From: G963556115 sp963675945
GTDB taxonomy: Bacteria > Planctomycetota > SZUA-567
Direction of reading: 5' to 3'
Assembly (NCBI GenBank): GCA_963675945.1
Contig: OY780932.1
Coordinates: forward strand, 1,550,001 to 1,614,000
Length of the DNA: 64,000 nt
The stretch's first letter is position 1, and each line of letters opens with the position of its first letter. The notes under the pieces were generated by a model. That model saw only the letters and a list, made by a program, of their open reading frames with translations, was not told the DNA's origin and did no database searches. A program made the translations under genes and the position numbers. This document shows positions 34,414 to 43,230 of the stretch, piece by piece.

Positions 34414-34950
34414 TTATTCTGGCTGTATGCTGTAAAGGTAGTATGGGGCGAAATAATAGATAGAGCCGAAGATGAGTAAAAATAAGCCACTGATACTCAT
34501 GAACATGAAAAAACGATTGAGATTGGTGATCCCGGAAAGAGCGGTTTCTTGCTCCCCGGTCTGGCTGGCACGTTTTATTTGATTGGCGCTATCCCAGAGT
34601 CTGTTGCTGGCGATTATCGGAAGCAAGCAGCTACAGGCCAGGAGAATAATACAGATGCTATCAATGACTCCGTAGATGCCTCCGGTGAAATTATGAGTGA
34701 TAAGCAATAAAACGGCCAAGATCGTACCGGCGATACTTATGGGGAAGGTTATAAACTTTAGCCAGAAGGTCAAGCGGGCTAGACCTGCTACTGCATATTT
34801 GACGCTGTCTTTCACCTCTTCTTTCTTCATTTTATACTTCTTATTCTTCTTTGGTGTTTTAGTCTGAGTTTTGTCTGAATTGTTAGTGAGTGATTTTTGC
34901 GGATTATTAGGGATATCCGGAGAATTGTGGTCAGTGGAGTCGAGGTTCAT
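34414..34950 (-). CDS. Small membrane protein, paralogue 7 (duplicate of 5)
   Basis: A 178-residue protein with a polar Lys-rich head (KTQTKTPKKNKKYKMKKEE), then DSVKYAVAGLARLTFWLK, a helical pair with CIILLACSCLLPII, ANQIKRASQTGEQETALSGI, and a terminal helix. First gene after the alaS terminator and behind a consensus promoter. Confidence 0.72.
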   Translation of the reverse strand: MNLDSTDHNSPDIPNNPQKSLTNNSDKTQTKTPKKNKKYKMKKEEVKDSVKYAVAGLARLTFWLKFITFPISIAGTILAVLLLITHNFTGGIYGVIDSICIILLACSCLLPIIASNRLWDSANQIKRASQTGEQETALSGITNLNRFFMFMSISGLFLLIFGSIYYFAPYYLYSIQPE

Positions 34951-35013
34951 GGTGGTCTTTCTTGTTGGTTTTGCTAATGCGTAGCATGTTATTTGCGACT
35001 ATATATTTGTATA

Positions 35014-35042
35014 AATATACGCCTGGCGGTGTGTGTTGTCAA
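35014..35042 (-). promoter_or_regulatory. Consensus promoter, first duplicated unit
   Basis: Minus strand: TTGACA (35037-35042), 17-base spacer, TATATT (35014-35019). Predicted start near 35007, about 57 bases before the ATG at 34950. Confidence 0.85.
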
Positions 35043-35047
35043 TAAAA

Positions 35048-35075
35048 AAAGCTTATGATAATTGTCATAAGCTTT
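35048..35075 (-). terminator. Terminator of alaS, first duplicated copy
   Basis: Perfect 11-bp stem (35048-35058 / 35065-35075), six-base loop, seven Ts on the minus strand, 34 bases after the alaS stop. The -35 box of the next promoter begins right after the T-run. Confidence 0.88.
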
Positions 35076-35108
35076 AAAATATAATGTGTATGAATAATGT
35101 GCTTATCT

Positions 35109-37748
35109 TTACTGCAGTAGCTCGCTGATAGCAGGCTCAACGGCAGCAAGCATCTCCTCCAGCTTCTCTGGATTTTTGCCTCCGGCTTGCGCCATATCGG
35201 GTCTGCCGCCACCGCCGCCACCGACGATCGGCGCGAGTCTTTTGACGATATCGCCGGCTTTTATTCGCTTGGGGGCAAGGTCTTTACCCACAGTAACGAC
35301 AATACCGACCTTCTCGGCGTCGGCTCCGACAATGACTCCGATGCCGCTATCTCCAAGCTGCTTTTTGATTGTATCGGCAGCGGCGGTCAGATCTTTGCCC
35401 AGTACCGCTCCGGCATTGACCGCAGCGTAGGTGACATCCCCTAGGTTGATCGGGGTGATGTCGGTAAGGCTGTTCTTGACCGCTTCGCTCTTGAGGGTGG
35501 CGAGTTCCTTCTTCAGTTCCTTCTCGGTATTGAGCATGGTCTTTACTTTGTCTTCAAGGTCATCGATATGAACCTTTAAATCCAGACTCATGTTCATCAG
35601 AATTGCTGAGAGTCGGCGCATCATGCGGTGGGCGTAATGGCCGGTAACCGCTTCGATACGCCGAATGCCGGCGCCTACGGCTTCATGGTTGACCCCGCCG
35701 AAGGAGCCGATGAGGGCGGTGTTGCTGACATGGGTGCCGCCGCAGAGTTCGGTAGAGTAGTCGCCGATCTTGACCATACGCACCTGGTCGCCATATTTCT
35801 CGCCGAAGAGGGCGGTGGCACCGGCCGCTTTGGCTTCTTTCTGGCTGGTGACCGTGGTATTGACCTCGCTGGCTCCCAGAATGTAGGAGTTTACCAGTTC
35901 ATTGAGCCGACGTCGTTCATCCGGGGTGAGGGCTTTGTTGTGCTGGAAGTCAAAGCGGAGCTTGTCTGGAGCGACGAAACTGCCTTTTTGCACCGCACTC
36001 GGACCGATGATCTCCTGCAAGGCTTTGTGCAGAAGGTGGGTGGCGGTATGGTTGCGGCAGATATCCATCCGGCGCTGCTCGTCTACCCGGCAGCTTACTA
36101 GCTGCTCAACCTGAATCTGCCCTGATTCGACTGTACCGATATGAATAAAGATGCCATCGAGTTTTTCGGTGTCTTTGACTGAGAATTCCAGGTTGTTCAG
36201 GCCGACGATGGTTCCTGTATCACCGACCTGGCCTCCAGATTCACCATAGAACGAGGTCTTTTCAAGTACCAGACTGATCTCATCTCCGCTCTCTGCCGAA
36301 GTTACGAGTTCTTCTCCCTTGATAATGGCGATAACCCTAGTGTCGTCGAGGGAGGGAGAGTCGTAACCGGTAAAGAGGGTTTCACTGGTGAGTTTCTTGA
36401 CCTCGGTCAGAGGCCCCTTGCTGAAGACATCCCCCTTCATCTTGGCTCCGGCTCTGGCGGTCTCCTTGGCCTGGTTCATCGCCTCGTCAAAGCCTTCACG
36501 GTCGACGTCGAAGCCGGCTTTTTGAACTACCTCTTCGGTAAGTTCATACGGAAAACCGTAGGTATCGTAGAGTTCAAAAGCATCAGCTCCGGAGAAGGTG
36601 GAGAGCTTCTCTTTACGGGTCTTGTTGATGGCTAGGTCGATAATGGTGAGTCCTTTCTCCAGAGTCGAGAGGAATTTTTCCTCTTCATTGAGAATGGTCT
36701 CTTTGATCTGTGCTGTCTGCGTTTTGAGTTCGGGGAAGGCTCCTGCCATAATGTTGGTGATCAGCGGTACCAGATCGTTGATAAAGGCCTTCTCGATTCC
36801 CAGACCGCGTCCATCGACTGCCGCGCGGCGGAGCAGGCGCTTGAGGACATAGCCACGGTGGGTATTGCCCGGCATTACTCCGTCGCCGATACAGAAGGTG
36901 ATGGCGCGGGCGTGGTCGGCGATACGGCGCATCTGTACATCATTTGCTAAATTAGCTCCGTATTTCTTCTCGGAGATGTCAGCTACCGCCTGGACTACAG
37001 GGATGAAGATATCAATATCCATATTGGTAGGGGTATTCTGCATACAGCTTGCCATTCGCTCCAGACCCATGCCGGTATCGATATTTTTCTGCGGCAGCTC
37101 TAGCAGGCTGCCGTCTTCCTGGCGGTCGAACTGGGTGAAGACCAGATTCCAGATCTCAACCCAGCGCCGGTTCTCCCCGGTAATGCCCTGATCTTCGCCG
37201 TATTCTGCCCCGCGGTCATAGAAGATCTCGCTACAGGGGCCGCAGGGGCCGTTCGGGCCGAGCTTGGGCGCATCTGCCGGCCAGAAATTGTCATGGTCGC
37301 CCAGAGGGTTGATCTTCTCGGGGGTAAGGCCGATATGTTTCTGCCAGATGCTGGCGGCTTCGCTGTCGGTGTGGTGTACCGAGACCTGGAGTCGGTTCTC
37401 GTCTATCTGCATGACCCCGGTCAAGAATTCCCACGCCCACTCAATCGCATCGGCCTTGAAGTAGTCGCCGAAGGAGAAGTTGCCGAGCATCTCGAAGAAG
37501 GTGTGGTGGCACGGGGTGACCCCGACATTCATAATATCCCCGGTACGCATACACTTCTGGGAGCTGGTTGCAGAGCGGAAATCCATTTTGCCGATACCTA
37601 GGAAGTAGTCCTTGAACTGATTCATTCCGGCTCCGGTAAAGAGGAGGGTCGGGTCATTGGCGGGGACGAGTGAATCTGACGGGCAGAGCTTGGCTCCCTT
37701 GCTCTGAAAGAAGTTCAAGTATTTACTACGGATATCATCTGTTTTCAT
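35109..37748 (-). CDS. alaS: Alanyl-tRNA synthetase
   Basis: An 879-residue class II synthetase. Catalytic core begins KYLNFFQSKGAKLCPSDSLVP and contains FTGAGMNQFKDYFLG and SYR-type motif 2 region RTGDIMNVG. The editing domain carries the zinc motif NHTATHLLHKALQE and LCGGTHV, and the C-terminal DHHA1-like Gly-rich domain ends VGGGGGGRPDMAQAGG. Length and order are normal. It is followed by an intrinsic terminator, and the 590-base region upstream has no T-box. Confidence 0.97.
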   Translation of the reverse strand: MKTDDIRSKYLNFFQSKGAKLCPSDSLVPANDPTLLFTGAGMNQFKDYFLGIGKMDFRSATSSQKCMRTGDIMNVGVTPCHHTFFEMLGNFSFGDYFKADAIEWAWEFLTGVMQIDENRLQVSVHHTDSEAASIWQKHIGLTPEKINPLGDHDNFWPADAPKLGPNGPCGPCSEIFYDRGAEYGEDQGITGENRRWVEIWNLVFTQFDRQEDGSLLELPQKNIDTGMGLERMASCMQNTPTNMDIDIFIPVVQAVADISEKKYGANLANDVQMRRIADHARAITFCIGDGVMPGNTHRGYVLKRLLRRAAVDGRGLGIEKAFINDLVPLITNIMAGAFPELKTQTAQIKETILNEEEKFLSTLEKGLTIIDLAINKTRKEKLSTFSGADAFELYDTYGFPYELTEEVVQKAGFDVDREGFDEAMNQAKETARAGAKMKGDVFSKGPLTEVKKLTSETLFTGYDSPSLDDTRVIAIIKGEELVTSAESGDEISLVLEKTSFYGESGGQVGDTGTIVGLNNLEFSVKDTEKLDGIFIHIGTVESGQIQVEQLVSCRVDEQRRMDICRNHTATHLLHKALQEIIGPSAVQKGSFVAPDKLRFDFQHNKALTPDERRRLNELVNSYILGASEVNTTVTSQKEAKAAGATALFGEKYGDQVRMVKIGDYSTELCGGTHVSNTALIGSFGGVNHEAVGAGIRRIEAVTGHYAHRMMRRLSAILMNMSLDLKVHIDDLEDKVKTMLNTEKELKKELATLKSEAVKNSLTDITPINLGDVTYAAVNAGAVLGKDLTAAADTIKKQLGDSGIGVIVGADAEKVGIVVTVGKDLAPKRIKAGDIVKRLAPIVGGGGGGRPDMAQAGGKNPEKLEEMLAAVEPAISELLQ

Positions 37749-38349
37749 TCTGGTAAAACTCCACTTATTGTTTTTAAATCTTTAAAAAAGGTTGAATGTT
37801 TGCTTAAATAACTCTCCCAAGTATCCCCCGGCAGCGGTCGGGGTAGATCCTTTGAGCCGACTCTTTTTGAGCTACTGTCTTTAAATTGAGCTGTCTGAAG
37901 AGAGCCGATTATGTTTTTATAATGTGAATATACTCTATGAAGTGTAGCGAAAAACTGTTTCGTAGCAATATTAAACTGGGCAATAAAAGGTATAAACCAT
38001 GATCTTTTTGGAGGTTAGAATTGTAAAAAAAAAGTTGGAAGTACAGGGGGGGCTGTTGCCTGGGAGTATAGGAGCAGCCGGGTGTAGAGGCTTACGGCTC
38101 GCTTGAAGCGTAAGCAGCAGAGGATTATAGGGGTTGGCGGCTGAATATTCTTGTAAGTTATGGAAAAATAGATATTTGTATAACGTATTAACCGATAATG
38201 TGTTCTATAATCCTCGGATCTATTGGCGGGAATAAAGGGGAAGAAATAATTTGACAAAGGCTGGGCTATAGGGTAAATGGTATATTATGAGCATACCAAT
38301 TGTCGGTTGGACTGAATTCTGAAGAATATTCGTTTTTGTGAGGCGGCTT
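37749..38349. promoter_or_regulatory. Divergent region alaS / GntR regulator
   Basis: About 600 bases without a gene. Near 38278-38286 a TGG-TATATT extended -10 element lies within a dyad GGTAT...ATACC (38279-38297), a plausible promoter and operator for the regulator gene. A TTGACA at 38251-38256 is too far from it to be its -35. A hairpin-prone GC-rich stretch occupies 38045-38120. A minus-strand frame at 38015-38257 has no RBS or family match. Confidence 0.4.
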
Positions 38350-39381
38350 ATGTTAGAATATATCGACGGAAAGACCAAGGCGCAGAGTATCGTGGAGAGT
38401 ATCTCGGCGAAGATACTCCACGGGGTGTATAATCTGGGTGAACGGCTGCCGAGTGAGCGTGAACTAGCCGAAGCCTATTGTGTGTCTAGAGATACTGTGC
38501 GTCAGGCGTATAATATTTTAGAACAGACTGGACTACTCAAGCGGGTGCGCGGATCCGGGACGCATATCTCGACCGAACTCCGGGGGCATTCCGAGCCTAT
38601 TCAGACTATTGCACTGCTCTGTCCTGATGTCTATGACAAATTTGGGATGAAGTTTCTGGTTGCGTTGGAGAAGGCGATTGCTCAACGCAATGTGCTGATG
38701 GTTCTCAAGATTACCAATAATCTTGACACGGATGATACGATACTCCTCGATATGATGCAGCGGGGTATCAATAATTTTATTATCTGGCCTACTGGAAATT
38801 CGGATCTGAGTGCGGTATGTTATCGCCTGCGGGCGTTGGGGGCGAATCTGGTATTTTTCGACCGGATTGTGCCCGAAGGGTATGCCGATTTTGTCGGTCT
38901 GGATAATAAGGATGCAATGGTTAGAATTCTGGAGCATGCGCGGGTGCATAATGCCGAGACCTATACCTTTCTCTCGTTATCCGATATCGTCGGCGACAGT
39001 ACTTTTGAGCGCAAGCAGGCATTTATCGAGTGGTGTGAGCTGCATAATTTTGATTATGATATATTTTATACAGATACCCTCCAGGAGGATAAGACCTGTA
39101 TAATCAATATGTTGGACAAGCATATGGTCGATGAGCGTAAACGCGCTTATGTCTGCGTCAATGATTATACGGCATTGCAACTCGTGAATATCTGTCTACC
39201 GTTTGGGTTACTGTATAGTATTGATGGGTTGATAGCCGGTAACAGTCACGGCATAATTACTATGAGTCAGCCTCTGGATGAGATGGCGCATATAGCGGTG
39301 GAGTTGTTATTTGAGCAGCAGCAGCAAGGGGATAAATGGAGAGCCAGAAAGGTTATTTTAAAAGGAGAATTAATTGAATAG
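38350..39381 (+). CDS. GntR-type regulator with LacI-like sensor domain
   Basis: A 343-residue transcription factor. Residues about 10-75 form the GntR winged helix (LGERLPSERELAEAYCVSRDTVRQAYNILEQTGLL written here as LPSERELAEAYCVSRDTVRQ and ILEQTGLL), followed by a periplasmic-binding-protein-like domain (about 90-340) that includes LLDMMQRGINNFIIWPTG and CVNDYTALQLVN. This chimera (AraR-type) usually senses a sugar and is greatly expanded in Lentisphaerota. The ATG at 38350 has GAGG upstream; a GTG at 38338 is rejected. Its end overlaps manA by eight bases, so it may respond to mannose or a related sugar phosphate. Confidence 0.88.
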   Translation: MLEYIDGKTKAQSIVESISAKILHGVYNLGERLPSERELAEAYCVSRDTVRQAYNILEQTGLLKRVRGSGTHISTELRGHSEPIQTIALLCPDVYDKFGMKFLVALEKAIAQRNVLMVLKITNNLDTDDTILLDMMQRGINNFIIWPTGNSDLSAVCYRLRALGANLVFFDRIVPEGYADFVGLDNKDAMVRILEHARVHNAETYTFLSLSDIVGDSTFERKQAFIEWCELHNFDYDIFYTDTLQEDKTCIINMLDKHMVDERKRAYVCVNDYTALQLVNICLPFGLLYSIDGLIAGNSHGIITMSQPLDEMAHIAVELLFEQQQQGDKWRARKVILKGELIE

Positions 39382-40474
39382 TATCAAAAAAGAGGATTTG
39401 GCTGGTAAACCGCTGTTCTTTGAGCATGCCAGAGCGTACCGGATGTATACCGGGGGGAAGTTGATCGACCGGCTGCTGGGCAGCGGCAGCGGGGAGGACT
39501 GCTATTATCCGGAGGCGTGGATTGCGAGTACTACCCGGGCGGACAATGGGCCGGAGCATCCTGCCGATGAGGGTTTGTCGCGGCTGATTCTCCCGGACGG
39601 GAGCGTGGGGCCGTACTTTGCAGATCTGCTTCCTGAGTACTCTGAGGCGATCTTTGGCAGTGCGGGTAAAGAGATGGAGAATTTTCCCGTACTCTGTAAA
39701 TTTCTTGATTCTGCCATGCAGCTCAGTCTGCAGGTACACCCTGACCGGGAGTTTGCCCGTAAGCATTTTGACAGCGAGTATGGCAAGACCGAGTGTTGGA
39801 TAATCCTCGAAACTCGGGTGATCGACGGGGTTGAACCCTATCTGCTGGTAGGCTTCAAGGAAGGGGTGACCAAAGAGAAGGTGGCGCAGGCGGTGGCGGC
39901 GGAAGACTTTGAGCTACTGGAGAGCTTCTTTCATCGGGTAAAGATAGAACCAGGAGAGGTCTGGTTCTTGCCGGGAGGATTCCCTCACGCCATTGGTTCG
40001 GGGGTATTCCTGCTTGAGGTACAGGAGCCGACAGACTTTATTATCCAACCGGAACTCGAATGCGGCGGGGTGAAGATGACCGAGAGGGATCGCTGGAACG
40101 GCCTGGATATCGATACCGCGTTGGATTGTTTCCACTATGAGGAGAATACGGTAGAATCACTCTACGCTAAGTACTGCTTCAAGCCTCAGGAATTAGAGGA
40201 GCAGCCTGGGGGGCGGCGGAAGCTGGTTGTAGGTGAGGGGCATGACGAGTGCTTCCATGTCGAGATGCTGGAGATTGGCACTGAATATGTTTTTACACCG
40301 GAGAGCTGGGTGCTGGCGATTGCGGTAAAGAATAGTGGTGCGCTGGTCTGTGACGGGGTGGAGTATCCGGTGCGTCAGGGGGCGGCGATACTTTTGCCGG
40401 CAGGCAAGGAGGCGCGCTTCAGCGCTGCTGCCGGGGCGGAGGGCGCTTTTGAGGTATATCTGATTACCCAGTAA
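39374..40474 (+). CDS. manA: Class I mannose-6-phosphate isomerase
   Basis: A 366-residue cupin-type isomerase of mannose 6-phosphate and fructose 6-phosphate. Zinc ligands: Gln and His in LSLQVHPD (about residue 117), Glu in KTECWII, His in GGFPHAIGSG; the substrate-binding Arg/Glu region and a C-terminal cupin half (EYVFTPESWVLAIAV) follow. It uses TTG as start at 39374, supported by AGGAG six bases upstream, and overlaps the GntR-type regulator by eight bases, implying coupling. Length is normal. Confidence 0.92.
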   Translation: MNSIKKEDLAGKPLFFEHARAYRMYTGGKLIDRLLGSGSGEDCYYPEAWIASTTRADNGPEHPADEGLSRLILPDGSVGPYFADLLPEYSEAIFGSAGKEMENFPVLCKFLDSAMQLSLQVHPDREFARKHFDSEYGKTECWIILETRVIDGVEPYLLVGFKEGVTKEKVAQAVAAEDFELLESFFHRVKIEPGEVWFLPGGFPHAIGSGVFLLEVQEPTDFIIQPELECGGVKMTERDRWNGLDIDTALDCFHYEENTVESLYAKYCFKPQELEEQPGGRRKLVVGEGHDECFHVEMLEIGTEYVFTPESWVLAIAVKNSGALVCDGVEYPVRQGAAILLPAGKEARFSAAAGAEGAFEVYLITQ

Positions 40475-40513
40475 GTTGTAAGCGCTTGTGAGTGTAGTTA
40501 TAAGCAGAAGCTA

Positions 40514-40535
40514 GAAAATTGCGTATGCAATTTTC
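40514..40535. repeat. Short palindromic element, copy 2
   Basis: A 9-bp inverted repeat (40514-40522 / 40527-40535) with flanks CTA on the left and ATA on the right, like 28931-28952. Stem bases differ but stay paired. Confidence 0.5.
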
Positions 40536-40557
40536 ATACTTAGCTAATAAAGGATAA

Positions 40558-40646
40558 CTCAGCCAGTAACGCAGTTACTGGCTGAGGCTACTTCTGTAGC
40601 CCGTTCAGCTTGAGCTGAACGTTTTGTCTACTTTTTACAAAAGTAG
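40558..40646. terminator. Series of four hairpins after manA
   Basis: In order: a 13-bp stem with a GCA loop (40558-40570 / 40574-40586), a 6-bp stem (40586-40591 / 40596-40601), an 8-bp stem followed by TTTTGT (40602-40609 / 40614-40621), and an 8-bp stem (40628-40635 / 40639-40646). The third has the best terminator form for the manA transcript. Confidence 0.6.
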
Positions 40647-40886
40647 ATCGATGGTTTTATGAGTAGGCGAATAAAACCTGAGAATTTTATTATAGGAAGC
40701 TGAGGGGCGATGCCTAGAGAAACGCTCTGCGTAAAGAGCTTAGTTTTTTGTGTCTCTTTTCTCTTTACCCGAAGGTGTAGGCGGTTTGGCCGGGTGGCTA
40801 TGGTTGGAGCCTGTCCAGCTTTTTTCCGGGACTACCCGTACCCTTTGTGGGCATCAAGATCCCGTGTATCCCGGCAAATGCTGTGC
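40558..40886 (-). repeat. Dispersed repeat, copy B
   Basis: The reverse complement of this stretch aligns in blocks with copy A at 471-868, and it ends in homologous but not identical hairpins. In the plus strand it reads a frame with LPEGVGGLAG, LFSGTTR and CGHQDPVYPGKCC; copy A, in reverse, reads SEGLHALAN, LFSQG and CGQQDPVYPGKRC. Identical frame and mainly synonymous changes favour a shared ancestor that once coded for protein. Confidence 0.6.
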
Positions 40887-41040
40887 GTTTGAGCACAGCC
40901 GGTGTCCGGCAGACAGTTTTACGCAAGCGCTTAAGTTGAGGGATGAGATAATATAAGAACTAAACAATGTTTTTCCAGCTATAGTTCGGTGTAAGTTCTG
41001 GGTCGGTAGAGGATTCAGGAACCAAACATGGGCAAAGGAG

Positions 41041-42126
41041 TTACTGGTTGAGGATCTCGTCGTAATACTCAAGGAGGACGCTGGCAACTTTTTTGGAGCT
41101 GAATTCCTGCTCGACCTTCTTTCTGGCATTTCTGACTAGCCGATGCCGCAGTCCGTTGTCGCAAAGAAGTTTGCAGATAGCTTCGGACATCGCCTCGGTA
41201 TCCCCTGCCGGTACGAGCAGGCCGTTCTCCCCGTCCTTGATCAGCGAGTAGATCCCTCCCACACCGCAGGCGACTACCGGAACGCCACTGGCCATAGCCT
41301 GGAGTACCGACATGCCGAAACCCTCTTGTTTGGTGGGTTCGACGAAGATGTCGATGCTCAGGAGGTTCTTGGAGTCGGTTATGGTGCTGGCGGAGAAGGT
41401 GAGACGGTTGGCAATCCCGAGTTCTTCGGCGATCTCGCGCAGACGCGGTTTGTCCGGTCCGTGCCCCATGATCAGGAATTCTGCATCTATGCCGCGTTCT
41501 TTGAGCCGGGAGATGGTCTGGAGGAAGTCGCGCTGACCTTTGGATTCAAGCAGAGTGCCGTAAGTGCCAATTACCGGCAGGTTGATCAACCGGGTGGAGT
41601 TCTCGTCACTATCGAGATCCTTGTTCATGGGGAAGTGGCGCAGATCGATACAGTTGGGTATGACACAGACCTGATCCTGCGAGAAGCCGTCGCGGTTTAT
41701 CAGTCGCTCCTTTATCGCGTCGGAGAGGGCGATGATATTGGAGTCCCGGAAGGCACTGATGTCCTCGGTCTCACCGATATCGATCCGGTTGACGGTTACT
41801 ACCAGCGGGCAGCCGATCTGGCTTACCACCCCGAGCACCTTTTTGACCGTTTTGAGCGACTGGACATGGATGATATCTGGCTGGAAGCGTTTGATCTCCT
41901 CCATGGATTTACGCCCGAGCAGAGGCGTTCCGAGTTTGGGCAGTATCTTTACTTCACATCCGAGTTCACGGAAGAGTGCTTCACGTTCCCCACTCTCCAG
42001 GCCGACAACCATGACCGACTTGCCGTTGGAGAGGATGCTGGGGATAAGGTTTAGAGCGGCAAAGGCCGGCCCGCTCATATCCAGAGCTGACAGCACAATA
42101 ACAATTCTCTTGACGTTATTATTCAT
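41041..42126 (-). CDS. Glycosyltransferase family 4
   Basis: A 361-residue GT-B fold enzyme. The N-terminal Rossmann half begins VKRIVIVLSALDMSGPAFAA; the C-terminal half holds YGTLLESKGQRDFLQTISRL, LIMGHGPDKPRLREIA, and the donor motif EPTKQEGFGMSVLQAMASG (E-x7-E region) near residue 270. It would transfer an activated sugar in cell-surface polysaccharide or lipid glycan assembly. Start at 42126 (MNNNVKRIV) has GGAG upstream; 8 codons more to 42150 lack an RBS. Alone on its strand; no capsule genes adjoin. Confidence 0.9.
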   Translation of the reverse strand: MNNNVKRIVIVLSALDMSGPAFAALNLIPSILSNGKSVMVVGLESGEREALFRELGCEVKILPKLGTPLLGRKSMEEIKRFQPDIIHVQSLKTVKKVLGVVSQIGCPLVVTVNRIDIGETEDISAFRDSNIIALSDAIKERLINRDGFSQDQVCVIPNCIDLRHFPMNKDLDSDENSTRLINLPVIGTYGTLLESKGQRDFLQTISRLKERGIDAEFLIMGHGPDKPRLREIAEELGIANRLTFSASTITDSKNLLSIDIFVEPTKQEGFGMSVLQAMASGVPVVACGVGGIYSLIKDGENGLLVPAGDTEAMSEAICKLLCDNGLRHRLVRNARKKVEQEFSSKKVASVLLEYYDEILNQ

Positions 42127-42228
42127 TTGCTCTCCACTAGGTAGCTGCACTGTAAAAAAAAGAGTATAAAGATAATATTTTAACGATATTCCTCAGTTTT
42201 TCAACTTGAAAAGGCTGGTTTAAGGTAA

Positions 42229-42261
42229 AAATCCTACCTGCTGCAGCTTCGGGTAGGATTT
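42229..42261 (-). terminator. Terminator of the coiled-coil gene
   Basis: 10-bp perfect stem (42229-42238 / 42252-42261), 13-base loop, followed on the minus strand by TTTTACC. Lies 25 bases after the stop codon of the 167-residue protein. Confidence 0.8.
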
Positions 42262-42285
42262 ATAATGGGGATAGATTTCGGGAGT

Positions 42286-42789
42286 TCAGGCAACCAGTAG
42301 TTTTAAGGTAAGTCTTTCCAGCGATCTGGTCAGGCGGGTGATCTCGTTCTGACTCTCGGTAATAGCTTCGCTGAGCATATCATGGGTGTGGCGTGAGTGG
42401 TGGAGTTCATCAATCAGGGCTTGACGTTCTTCTGCGTAGTAATGGGTCTGGTTGGTAGAGGAATTGTCACGGGCAAGATCCAACTGCCGGCGTAGTTGCC
42501 CGGATTCAGCAATGGCGTCGAGGGCTTTCTGTTCCATCCGCTTTAAGTCACTCTCCAGAAGAATATTGGCTGATTTGAGCATTTTGACCTCTTGCGTAAG
42601 CTGTTGAATCTCCTGGAGGTTGACTGCGTTTGCCGAGTTTTTTAGGGCAGGAGCGGGATTGTACATAGCCGCTCCCTTCTTGGTACTTGGCTGTGTATTT
42701 CCACGTAAAAGCTCAAGGCTATCTATTAGAATACGTTTCTGGTTGGTGGTGTCGGTGGTTTTCTGGTTCTTGACGCTTTTGCGTGGCAT
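42286..42789 (-). CDS. Coiled-coil protein of unknown function
   Basis: A 167-residue protein with a basic N-terminal tail (PRKSVKNQKTTDTTNQKR), a Pro/Ala linker near residue 45 and a coiled coil from about residue 60 to the end (heptad-like LTQEVKMLKSANILLESDLKR and TESQNEITRLTRSLERLTLK). GGAG precedes the ATG by eight bases. No recognised domain. It is flanked by its own terminator, and codon use resembles its neighbours. A structural or DNA-associated role is possible but not shown. Confidence 0.65.
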   Translation of the reverse strand: MPRKSVKNQKTTDTTNQKRILIDSLELLRGNTQPSTKKGAAMYNPAPALKNSANAVNLQEIQQLTQEVKMLKSANILLESDLKRMEQKALDAIAESGQLRRQLDLARDNSSTNQTHYYAEERQALIDELHHSRHTHDMLSEAITESQNEITRLTRSLERLTLKLLVA

Positions 42790-43230
42790 TTAACTATCTC
42801 CTAATCGGGTAATTGTGAACAGCATTACTTTTTGTACAAAGAGCTTATCGTCCGCGGTAGGGTTCTGACTTTAGAGCGATAGGGGTAGATTCGGCAGAAG
42901 TGGATTCTTTTTCATGCATATTCTCGTTTGCGCTGATAGCGGGAAAATCTGAAAACGGATTTTTACTGGATATAACAGGGTATTAGCCTTTATGGGTGGA
43001 ATACGGTCGCAGTTAAATTGTTGAAATATTATGATAATAGTTGAGAACTCTCCGGGTATGATTGAGAAGTGCCTCTGGCGTAGGGTATTATAATATATTT
43101 TTGCTTTTGCATTTTTGCTTATTAAGTATAGTATAGAAGTGACTTCGGTGCAATAATAATAGTGACACGGAATACGATGTCGCGGCAGTTTTTTTTGATT
43201 TTATTCTAATAATTCGGGTAGAATTTTCTT
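42790..43230. other. Divergent intergenic region, coiled-coil gene / REC-GGDEF gene
   Basis: 440 AT-rich bases. A small AAAATC...GATTTT stem near 42951-42970 and TATTATAATA-type -10-like stretches near 43086-43100 are visible. No gene or known riboswitch recognised; a c-di-GMP aptamer was looked for and not seen. Confidence 0.35.

Larger units (their letters stand above)
40475..41040. other. Intergenic region with repeat copy B and hairpin series
   Basis: 566 bases without a supported gene. It holds the short palindromic element (40514-40535), four consecutive hairpins (40558-40646) and repeat copy B. Two overlapping short frames near 40710-40956 are coding-like only within the repeat. Confidence 0.6.

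Noticed and set aside
37800..37860. TATCCCCCGGCA resembling the repeat A/B core
   Set aside because: Match of about ten bases only and an extra base in the core; could be chance.
38015..38257. 80-codon frame on the minus strand between alaS and the GntR gene
   Set aside because: No RBS, aromatic/Pro-rich low-quality translation, and it overlaps the likely promoter region.
37749..38340. Possible T-box leader for alaS or SRP RNA-like hairpin
   Set aside because: No T-box sequence and no conserved SRP tetraloop region; only generic GC-rich stems near 38045-38120.
41143..42054. Long plus-strand frame opposite the glycosyltransferase
   Set aside because: Shadow of the GT4 gene, which has all family motifs; the plus-strand product matches nothing.
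42790..43230. Cyclic di-GMP riboswitch before the REC-GGDEF gene
   Set aside because: The conserved GEMM bases are not present.
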